Shown in pieces: positions 56,720 to 64,000 of a DNA stretch of 64,000 bases (position 1 is the first letter of the stretch; the number at the start of each line of letters is the position of its first letter). Location of the stretch: contig CM069610.1 of the NCBI GenBank assembly GCA_035771175.1, positions 27,184,501 to 27,248,500 of the forward strand. Reading direction: 5' to 3'. The notes below the pieces were generated by a model. That model searched no databases. It had not been told where the DNA came from and saw only the letters and a list, made by a program, of their open reading frames with translations. Made by a program: the position numbers and the translations under genes. Source of the stretch: Paratinospora sagittata. Its lineage: Eukaryota > Streptophyta > Magnoliopsida > Ranunculales > Menispermaceae.

Positions 56720-57032
56720 ATGAGATACGCGACGGAAAACGTATTTAAATGGTGAGATACAGGGAGCAGTTTGCGGCTAGTAGATCTCGTAAAGGCACCG
56801 AAAATGAAAAAAAAAGTGCACCGAAAACGGACATCGGTAGAAAAAGTTACTGCCCGTAGAACCAATACGCAGTAGGTAGTGTTTTTCCTGTTTTTATTAT
56901 ATTTTCGCGGCGTTGGATAACGTAAAATAGCAACTGTCAAGAGCGAAAGAAAAAATCAGTTAGAGAGTTTAAAAGGGAGTTCCGACGGGAGGGAAAAAAA
57001 AAGGGAAATAGAACGAAAGAAAAAGTAAAAGT

Positions 57033-57150
57033 GGGGTGCAACACGAGGACTTCCTAGGAGGTCACCCATCCTAGTACTACTCTCGCCAAGCACGCTTAAC
57101 TGCGGAGTTCTGATGCGATCCGGTGAATTAGTGCTGGTATCATCGCACCC
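57033..57150 (-). rRNA. 5S rRNA: 5S rRNA gene, unit 132 (1-nt deletion)
   Basis: 118 nt: one G missing in 64-66. G97A, C35G, G25U, C10G. Promoter -11 changed to A. Confidence 0.84.
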
Positions 57151-57461
57151 ATGAGATACGTGACGGAAAACGTATTTAAATGGTGAGATACAGGGAGCAG
57201 TTTGCGGCTAGTAGATCTCGTAAAGGCACCGAAAATGAAAAACAAAGTGCACCGAAAACGGACATCGGTAGAAAAAGTTACTGCCCGTAGAACCAATACG
57301 CAGTAGGTAGTGTTTTTCCTGTTTTTATTATATTTTCGCGGCGTTGGATAACGTAAAATAGCAACTGTCAAGAGCGAAAGAAAAAATCAGTCAGAGAGTC
57401 TAAAAGGGAGTTCCGACGGGAGGGAAAAAAAAAGGAAATAGAACGAAAGAAATAGTAAAAA

Positions 57462-57581
57462 AGGGTGCAACACGAGGACTTCCCAGGAGGTCACCCATCC
57501 TAGTACTACTCTCGCCCAAAAACGCTTACCTTGCGGAGTTCTGATTGGATCCGGTGCCATAGTGCTGGTATGATCGCACCC
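57462..57581 (-). rRNA. 5S rRNA: 5S rRNA gene, unit 133 (1-nt insertion)
   Basis: Box A insertion (ACCTTG). C119U, C61U, G60U, C36A, U24G, A23U. T5 interrupted, T6 abuts the gene. Confidence 0.84.
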
Positions 57582-57888
57582 ATGAGATACGCGACGGAAA
57601 ACGTATTTAAATGGTGAGATACAGGGAGCAGTTTGCGGCTAGTAGATCTCGTAAAGCCACCGAAAAAAAAAAGTGCACCGAAAACGGACATCGGTAGAAA
57701 AAGTTTCTGCCCGTAGAACCAATACACAGTAGGTAGCGTTTTTCCTGTTTTTATTATATTTTCCAGGCGTTGGATAACGTAAAATAGCAACTGTTAAGAG
57801 CAAAAAAAAGATCAGTTAGAGAGTCTAAAAGGGAGTTCCGACGGGAGGGAAAAAAAAAGGGAAATAGAACGAAAGAAAAAGTAAAAGA

Positions 57889-58007
57889 GGGGTGCAACAC
57901 GAGGACTTCCGAAGAGATCACCCATCCTAGTACAACTCTCGCCTAACCACGCTTAACTGCGGAGTTCTGATGGGATCCGGTGCATTAGTGCTGGTATGAT
58001 CGCACCC
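57889..58007 (-). rRNA. 5S rRNA: 5S rRNA gene, unit 134
   Basis: G97C, C95U, C91U, A74U, G64A, C61G. Helix II loses C15-G64 and G17-C61. Downstream CAAAAAAAAG variant. Confidence 0.87.
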
Positions 58008-58318
58008 ATGAGATACGCGACAGAAAACGTATTTAAATGGTGAGATACAGGGAGAAGTTTGCGGCTATTAGATATCGTAAAGGCACCGAAAATGAAAAAA
58101 AAAGTGCACCGAAACCGGACATCGGTAGAAAAAGTTACTGCCCGTAGAACCAATACGCAGTAGGTAGCGTTTTTTCTGTTTTTATTATATTTTCCAGGCG
58201 TTGGATAACGTAAAATAGCAACTGTCAAGAGCGAAAGAAAAAATCAGTCAGAGAGTCTAAAAGGGAGTTCCGACGGGAGGGAAAAAAAAAGGAAATAGAA
58301 CGAAAGAAAAAGTAAAAA

Positions 58319-58438
58319 AGGGTGCAACACGAGGACTTCCCAGGAGGTCACCCATCCTAGTACTACTCTCGCCCAAGAACGCTTACCTTGCGGAGTTCTG
58401 ATGGGATCCGGTGCCATAGTGCTGGTATGATCGCACCC
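58319..58438 (-). rRNA. 5S rRNA: 5S rRNA gene, unit 135 (1-nt insertion)
   Basis: Box A insertion; C119U, G60U, U24G, A23U. Upstream GATACATGG. Confidence 0.85.
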
Positions 58439-58751
58439 ATGAGATACGCGACGGAAAACGTATTTAAATGGTGAGATACATGGAGCAGTTTGCGGCTAGT
58501 AGATCTCGTAAAGGCACCGAAAAGGAAAAAAAAAGTGCACCAAAAACGGACATCAGTAGAAAAAGTTACTTCCCGTAGAACCAATACGCAGTGGTAAGCG
58601 TTTTTCTGGTTTTTATTATATTTTCGCGGCGTTGGATAACGTAAAATAGCAACTGTCAAGAGCGAAAGAAAAAATCAGTCATAGAGTCTAAAAGGGAGTG
58701 CCGACGGGAGGGGAAAAAAAAAGGTAATAGAACGAAAGAAAAAGTAAAAGA

Positions 58752-58870
58752 GGGGTGCAACACGAGGACATCCCAAGAGGTCACCCATCCTAGTACTACG
58801 CTCGCCCAAGCACGCTTCACTGCGGAGTTCTGATGAGATCTGGTGCATTGGTGCTGGTATGATCGCACCC
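58752..58870 (-). rRNA. 5S rRNA: 5S rRNA gene, unit 136
   Basis: A101U, C95U, A71C, U53G, C35U, G30A, U21C. Promoter -12 changed. Distinct lineage shared only with 145. Confidence 0.86.
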
Positions 58871-59180
58871 ATGAGATACGCAACGAAAAACGTATTTAAA
58901 TGGTGAGATACGAGGAGCAGTTTGCGGGTAGTAGATCTCGTAAAGCCACCGAGAATGAAAAAAAGTGCTCCGAAAACGGACATCGGTAGAAAAAGTTACT
59001 GCCCGTAGAACCAATACGCAGTAGGTAGTGTTTTTCCTGTTTTTATTATATTTTCGCGGCGTTGGATAACGTAAAATAGCAACTGTCAAGAGCGAAAGAA
59101 AAAATCAGTTAGAGAGTTTAAAAGGGAGTTCCGACGGGAGGGAAGAAAAAGGGAAATAGAACGAAAGAAAAAGTAAAAGA

Positions 59181-59299
59181 GGGGTGCAACACGATAACTT
59201 CCGATGAGATCACCCATCCTAGTACTACTCTCGCCTAAGCACGCTTAACTGCGGAGTTCTGATGGGATCCGGTGCATTAGTGCTGGTATGATCGCACCC
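59181..59299 (-). rRNA. 5S rRNA: 5S rRNA gene, unit 137
   Basis: C105A, C104U, G97C, C95A, C91U as in 131, plus G64A. Confidence 0.87.
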
Positions 59300-59611
59300 A
59301 TGAGATACGCGACGGAAAACGTATTTAAATGGTGAGATACAGGGAGAAGTTTGCGGCTATTAGATCTCGTAAAGGCACCGAAAATGAAAAAAAAAGTGCA
59401 CCGAAACCGGACATCGGTAGAAAAAGTTACTGCCCGTAGAACCAATACGCAGTAGGTAGCGTTTTTCCTGTTTTTATTATATTTTCCAGGCGTTGGATAA
59501 CGTAAAATAGCAACTGTCAAGAGCGAAAGAAAAAATCAGTCAGAGAGTCTAAAAGGGAGTTCCGACGGGAGGGAAAAAAAAAGGAAATAGAACGAAAGAA
59601 AAAGTAAAAAA

Positions 59612-59731
59612 AGGGTGCAACACGAGGACTTCCCAGGAGGTCACCCATCCTAGTACTACTCTCGCCCAAGAACGCTTACCTTGCGGAGTTCTGATGGGAT
59701 CCGGTGCATTAGTGCTGGTATTATCGCACCC
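59612..59731 (-). rRNA. 5S rRNA: 5S rRNA gene, unit 138 (1-nt insertion)
   Basis: Box A insertion; C119U, G60U, C10A, with normal A23-U24. T7 abuts the gene. Confidence 0.85.
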
Positions 59732-60045
59732 ATGAGATACGCGACGGAAAACGTATTTAAATGGTGAGATACAGGGAGCAGTTTGCGGCTAGTAGATCTC
59801 GTAAAGGCACCGAAAATGAAAAAAAAAAGTGCACCGAAAACGGACATCGGTAGAAAAAGTTACTGCCCGTAGAACCAATACGCAGTAGTAAGCGTTTTTC
59901 TTGTTTTTATTATATTTTCGCGGCGTTGGATAACGTAAAATAGCAACTGTCAAGAGCGAAAGAAAAAATCAGTCATAGAGTCTAAAAGGGAGTTCCGACG
60001 GGAGGGAAAAAAAAAAGGAAATAGAACGAAAGAAAAAGTAAAAGA

Positions 60046-60165
60046 GGGGTGCAACGCGAGGACTTCCAAGGAGGTCACCCATCCTAGTACTACTCTCGCC
60101 AAAAGCACGCTTAACTGCGGAGTTCTGATGCGATCCGGTGAATTAGTGCTCGTATTATCGCACCC
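60046..60165 (-). rRNA. 5S rRNA: 5S rRNA gene, unit 139 (1-nt insertion)
   Basis: CCAAAAG insertion; U109C, G97U, C35G, G25U, C15G, C10A: duplicate of unit 130. Confidence 0.84.
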
Positions 60166-60478
60166 ATGAGATACGCGACGGAAAACGTATTTAAATGGTG
60201 AGATACAGGGAGCAGTTTGCGGCTAGTAGATCTCGTAAAGGCACCGAAAATGAAAAAAAAAGTGCACCGAAAACGGACATCGGTAGAAAAAGTTACTGCC
60301 CGTAGAACCAATACGCAGTAGGTAGTGTTTTTCCTGTTTTTATTATATTTTCGCGGCGTTGGATAACGTAAAATAGCAACTGTCAAGAGCGAAAGAAAAA
60401 ATCAGTTAGAGAGTTTAAAAGGGAGTTCCGACGGGAGGGAAAAAAAAAGGGAAATAGAACGAAAGAAAAAGTAAAAGA

Positions 60479-60597
60479 GGGGTGCACCACGAGGACTTCC
60501 CAGGAGGTCACCCATCCTAGTACTACTCTCGCCCAAGCACGCTTAATTGCGGAGTTCTGATGCGATCCGGTGAATTAGTGCTGGTATCATCGCACCC
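60479..60597 (-). rRNA. 5S rRNA: 5S rRNA gene, unit 140
   Basis: U111G, G51A, C35G, G25U, C10G. Promoter -11 is A. Confidence 0.88.
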
Positions 60598-60910
60598 ATG
60601 AGATACGTGACGGAAAACGTATTTAAATGGTGAGATACAGGGAGCAGTTTGCGGCTAGTAGATCTCGTAAAGGCACCGAAAATGAAAAAAAAAGTGCACC
60701 GAAAACGGACATCGGTAGAAAAAGTTACTGCCCGTAGAACCAATACGCAGTAGGTAGTGTTTTTCCTGTTTTTATTATATTTTCGCGGCGTTGGATAACG
60801 TAAAATAGCAACTGTCAAGAGCGAAAGAAAAAATCAGTTAGAGAGTTTAAAAGGGAGTTCCGACGGGAGGAAAAAAAAAAGGGAAATAGAACGAAAGAAA
60901 AAGTAAAAGA
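60598..60910. other. B-type intergenic spacer, representative (between units 140 and 141)
   Basis: About 313 bp, no gene. Same order of blocks as the A type but with GCGGCTAGTAG, A9 in the ATGAAAA tract, GTTACTGCCC, GGTAGTGTTTTT, CAGTTAGAGAGTTTAAAAG and AAAGGGAAATAG before the terminator. Promoter base -11 is changed. Confidence 0.8.
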
Positions 60911-61029
60911 GGGGTGCAACACGAGGACTTCCCAGGAGGTCACCCATCCTAGTACTACTCTCGCCCAAGCACGCTTAACTGCGGAGTTCTGATGCGATCC
61001 GGTGAATTAGTGCTGGTATCATCGCACCC
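60911..61029 (-). rRNA. 5S rRNA: 5S rRNA gene, unit 141
   Basis: C35G, G25U, C10G. Promoter -11 is A and base -5 is also changed (GACATACG). Confidence 0.89.
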
Positions 61030-61341
61030 ATGACATACGTGACGGAAAACGTATTTAAATGGTGAGATACAGGGAGCAGTTTGCGGCTAGTAGTTCTCGT
61101 AAAGGCACCGAAAATGAAAAACAAAGTGCACCGAAAACGGACATCGGTAGAAAAAGTTACTGCCCGTAGAACCAATACGCAGTAGGTAGTGTTTTTCCTG
61201 TTTTTATTATATTTTCGCGGCGTTGGATAACGTAAAATAGCAACTGTCAAGAGCGAAAGAAAAAATCAGTCAGAGAGTCTAAAAGGGAGTTCCGACGGGA
61301 GGGAAAAAAAAAAGGAAATAGAACGAAAGAAATAGTAAAAA

Positions 61342-61461
61342 AGGGTGCAACACGAGGACTTCCCAGGAGGTCACCCATCCTAGTACTACTCTCGCCCAAG
61401 AACGCTTACCTTGCGGAGTTCTGATTGGATCCGGTGCCATAGTGCTGGTATGATCGCACCC
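61342..61461 (-). rRNA. 5S rRNA: 5S rRNA gene, unit 142 (1-nt insertion)
   Basis: Box A insertion; C119U, G60U, C36A, U24G, A23U; T5 interrupted. Twin of 133. Confidence 0.84.
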
Positions 61462-61769
61462 ATGAGATGCGCGACGGAAAACGTATTTAAATGGTGAGAT
61501 ACAGGGAGCAGTTTGCGGCTAGTAGATCTCGTAAAGCCACCGAAAAAAAAAAGTGCACCGAAAACGGACATCGGTAGAAAAAGTTACTGCCCGTAGAACC
61601 AATACACAGTAGGTAGCGTTTTTCCTGTTTTTATTATATTTTCCAGGCGTTGGATAACGTAAAATAGCAACTGTTAAGAGCGAAAGAAAAAATCAGTTAG
61701 AGAGTCTAAAAGGTAGTTCCGACGGGAGGGAAAAAAAAAGGGAAATAGAACGAAAGAAAAAGTAAAAGA

Positions 61770-61888
61770 GGGGTGCAACACGAGGACTTCCGAGGAGATC
61801 ACCCATCCTAGTACTACTCTCGCCTAACCACGCTTAACTGCGGAGTTCTGATGGGATCCGGTGCATTAGTGCTGGTATGATCGCACCC
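61770..61888 (-). rRNA. 5S rRNA: 5S rRNA gene, unit 143
   Basis: G97C, C91U (G86·U wobble), G64A, C61G. Twin of 134 without C95U and A74U. Confidence 0.88.
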
Positions 61889-62200
61889 ATGAGATACGCG
61901 ACGGAAAACGTATTTAAATGGTGAGATACAGGGAGAAGTTTGCGGCTATTAGATATCGTAAAGGCACCGAAAATGAAAAAAAAAGTGCACCGAAACCGGA
62001 CATCGGTAGAAAAAGTTACTGCCCGTAGAACCAATACGCAGTAGGTAGCGTTTTTTCTATTTTTATTATATTTTCCAGGCGTTGGATAACGTAAAATAGC
62101 AACTGTCAAGAGCGAAAGAAAAAATCAGTCAGAGAGTCTAAAAGGGAGTTCCGACGGGAGGGAAAAAAAAAAGGAAATAGAACGAAAGAAAAAGTAAAAA

Positions 62201-62320
62201 AGGGTGCAACACGAGGACTTCCGAGGAGGTCACCCATCCTAGTACTACTCTCGCCCAAGAACGCTTACCTTGCGGAGTTCTGATGGGATCCGGTGCCATA
62301 GTGCTGGTATGATCGCACCC
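62201..62320 (-). rRNA. 5S rRNA: 5S rRNA gene, unit 144 (1-nt insertion)
   Basis: Box A insertion; C119U, G97C, G60U, U24G, A23U. Twin of 135. Confidence 0.85.
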
Positions 62321-62634
62321 ATGAGATACGCGACGGAAAACGTATTTAAATGGTGAGATACATGGAGCAGTTTGCGGCTAGTACATCTCGTAAAGGCACC
62401 GAAAATGAAAAAAAAAGTGCACCGAAAACGGACATCAGTAGAAAAAGTTACTTCCCGTAGAACCAATACGCAGTGGTAAGCGTTTTTTCTGGTTTTTATT
62501 ATATTTTCGCGGCGTTGGATAACGTAAAATAGCAACTGTCAAGAGCGAAAGAAAAAATCAGTCATAGAGTCTAAAAGGGAGTGCCGACGGGAGGGGAAAA
62601 AAAAAGGTAATAGAACGAAAGAAAAAGTAAAAGA

Positions 62635-62753
62635 GGGGTGCAACACGAGGACATCCCAAGAGGTCACCCATCCTAGTACTACGCTCGCCCAAGCACGCTT
62701 CACTGCGGAGTTCTGATGAGATCTGGTGCATTGGTGCTGGTATGATCGCACCC
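62635..62753 (-). rRNA. 5S rRNA: 5S rRNA gene, unit 145
   Basis: A101U, C95U, A71C, U53G, C35U, G30A, U21C: duplicate of unit 136 with the same -12 change. Confidence 0.86.
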
Positions 62754-63064
62754 ATGAGATACGCAACGAAAAACGTATTTAAATGGTGAGATACGAGGAG
62801 CAGTTTGCGGGTAGTAGATCTCGTAAAGCCACCGAGAATGAAAAAAAAGTGCTCCGAAAACGGACATCGGTAGAAAAAGTTACTGCCCGTAGAACCAATA
62901 CGCAGTAGGTAGTGTTTTTCCTGTTTTTATTATATTTTTGCGGCGTTGGATAACGTAAAATAGCAACTGTCAAGAGCGAAAGAAAAAATCAGTTAGAGAG
63001 TTTAAAAGGGAGTTCCGACGGGAGGGAAGAAAAAGGGAAATAGAACGAAAGAAAAAGTAAAAGA

Positions 63065-63183
63065 GGGGTGCAACACGAAGACTTCCGAAGAGATCACCCA
63101 TCCTAGTACTACTCTCGCCTAACCACGCTTAACTGCGGAGTTCTGATGGGATCCGGTGCATTAGTGCTGGTATGATCGCACCC
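63065..63183 (-). rRNA. 5S rRNA: 5S rRNA gene, unit 146
   Basis: C105U, G97C, C95U, C91U, G64A, C61G. Bases just upstream of the TTTAAATA box differ (AAATTGTGAG on plus). Confidence 0.87.
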
Positions 63184-63497
63184 ATGAGATACGCGACGGA
63201 AAACGTATTTAAATTGTGAGATACAGGGAGAAGTTTGCGGCTATTAGATCTCGTAAAGGCACCGAAAATGAAAAAAAAATTGCACCGAAACCGGACATCG
63301 GTAGAAAAAGTTACTGCCCGTAGAACCAATACGCAGTAGGTAGTGTTTTTTCCTGTTTTTATTATATTTTCGCGGCGTTGGATAACGTAAAATAGCAACT
63401 GTCAAGAGCGAAAGAAAAAATCAGTCAGAGAGTCTAAAAGGGAGTTCCGACGGGAGGGAAAAAAAAAAGGAAATAGAACGAAAGAAAAAGTAAAAAA

Positions 63498-63617
63498 AGG
63501 GTGCAACACGAGGACTTCCCAGGAGGTCACCCATCCTAGTACTACTCTCGCCCAAGAACGCTTACCTTGCGGAGTTCTGATGGGATCCGGTGCATTAGTG
63601 CTGGTATTATCGCACCC
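63498..63617 (-). rRNA. 5S rRNA: 5S rRNA gene, unit 147 (1-nt insertion)
   Basis: Box A insertion; C119U, G60U, C10A. Twin of 138. Confidence 0.85.
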
Positions 63618-63930
63618 ATGAGATACGCGACGGAAAACGTATTTAAATGGTGAGATACAGGGAGCAGTTTGCGGCTAGTAGATCTCGTAAAGGCACCGAA
63701 AATGAAAAACAAAGTGCACCGAAAACGGACATCGGTAGAAAAAGTTACTGCCCGTAGAACCAATACGCAGTAGGTAGTGTTTTTCCTGTTTTAATTATAT
63801 TTTCGCGGCGTTGGATAACGTAAAATAGCAACTGTCAAGAGCGAAAGAAAAAATCTGGTAGAGGGTCTAAAAGGGAGTTCCGACGGGAGGGAAAAAAAAA
63901 GGGAAATAGAACGAAAGAAAAAGTAAAAGA

Positions 63931-64000
63931 GGGGTGCAACACGAGGACTTCAAAGAAGATCACCCATCCTAGTACTACTCTCGCCTAAGCACGCTTAACT
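63931..64000 (-). rRNA. 5S rRNA: 5S rRNA gene, unit 148, partial at window edge
   Basis: RNA positions 119 to about 50 only; the 5' part lies outside the window. Visible changes: G98U, G97U, C94U, C91U, G64A. C94U leaves a G82·U wobble. Confidence 0.88.

Larger units (their letters stand above)
56169..63930 (-). repeat. 9-unit block duplication in B domain, units 130-138 and 139-147
   Basis: Gene offset grows from 3877 to 3886 bp through small indels. Pairs 130/139, 133/142, 135/144, 136/145 and 138/147 share marks; 131/140 and 137/146 differ more. It looks older than the 106-121 duplication. Confidence 0.75.
1..64000 (-). repeat. 5S rDNA tandem array, about 430-bp unit, 148 copies
   Basis: The same unit recurs head to tail with no foreign DNA. 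Spacing is 429-433 bp in most units, 424 bp where 6 bp of spacer are missing, 589 bp in four units and 367 bp in one. Most 1-bp spacing changes come from a poly-A tract (plus strand) about 25-35 bp outside each gene 3' end. The gene part is recognisable as plant 5S rRNA; the spacer has no recognised function beyond promoter and terminator. A purely tandem minus-strand array without 35S rDNA points to the separate (S-type) arrangement usual in flowering plants. Confidence 0.98.
47614..64000 (-). repeat. B-type divergent 5S domain (units 110-148)
   Basis: Spacers carry GCGGCTAGTAG, GTTACTGCCCG, often an A9 tract and GGTAGTGTTTTT or GTAAGCG variants. Genes carry more changes and 18 of them have a 1-nt indel, mostly in box A or just 3' of it. 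A-type units 114-117 lie inside as a duplicated block, and unit 127 has an A-type body with a B-like A9 tract. Units 136 and 145 have an intermediate spacer (GCGGGTAGTAG with GTTACTGCCC). Higher divergence is typical of array edges, so the array end may lie to the right; that is inference. Confidence 0.8.

Noticed and set aside
570..63763. Regular minus-strand reading frames of about 60-144 codons in almost every unit
   Set aside because: They run through the 5S gene and its spacer, recur with the 430-bp period, change length with poly-A slips, and resemble no protein family I know. They are by-products of a non-coding repeat.
1..64000. CRISPR-like or bacterial repeat array
   Set aside because: The repeated unit is about 430 bp with a plant 5S rRNA gene in it; there are no short repeats with unique spacers.
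1..64000. SINE or other retroelement derived from 5S rRNA
   Set aside because: Poly-A tracts and a Pol III gene suggest it, but units are strictly head to tail, share a full spacer with terminators, and show no target-site duplications or element tails.
1..64000. Linkage to 35S rDNA, tRNA genes or telomere/centromere satellites
   Set aside because: No such sequence was seen between any two units.

Overview
The whole 64-kb window is one uninterrupted tandem array of nuclear 5S ribosomal RNA genes. I count 147 complete copies and one cut by the right edge, all transcribed from the minus strand. The repeat unit is about 430 bp: a 119-nt gene and a spacer of about 311 bp. The RNA reads as an angiosperm 5S rRNA, and A23-U24 and C49 are as in Arabidopsis-type (eudicot) 5S rather than grasses. 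The spacer is not one I can tie to a genus. I see no protein-coding gene, tRNA, 35S rDNA or transposon.

Each unit has the plant 5S layout. A TTTAAATA box lies at -30 to -23 and a CGCG at -12 to -9. The internal control region (box A about 50-64, IE about 67-72, box C about 80-97) lies in the gene. Directly downstream are T4 and T5 runs, then a variable T7-T11 run. RNA position n lies at (gene right end - n + 1). Gene entries list differences from the window consensus, which units 28 and 29 match exactly, in RNA numbering.

Layout: bases 1 to about 47,610 hold A-type units (spacer GCGGGCAGTAG, GTTAGTGCCC on the plus strand). Bases 47,614-64,000 hold mostly B-type units (GCGGCTAGTAG, GTTACTGCCC), with more substitutions and most of the gene indels. 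A-type units 114-117 sit inside the B domain because an 8-unit block spanning the border was duplicated; unit 127 is a mixed unit. Nested block duplications of 2, 4, 5, 8 and 9 units, a 159-bp spacer duplication in four units, hybrid units and a one-unit insertion record repeated unequal exchange.

There are no gene partnerships to describe: every copy would make the same Pol III product, a structural RNA of the large ribosomal subunit. The open question is which copies are expressed, since by eye only two complete copies match the consensus. All unit calls, alignments and counts were made by eye.
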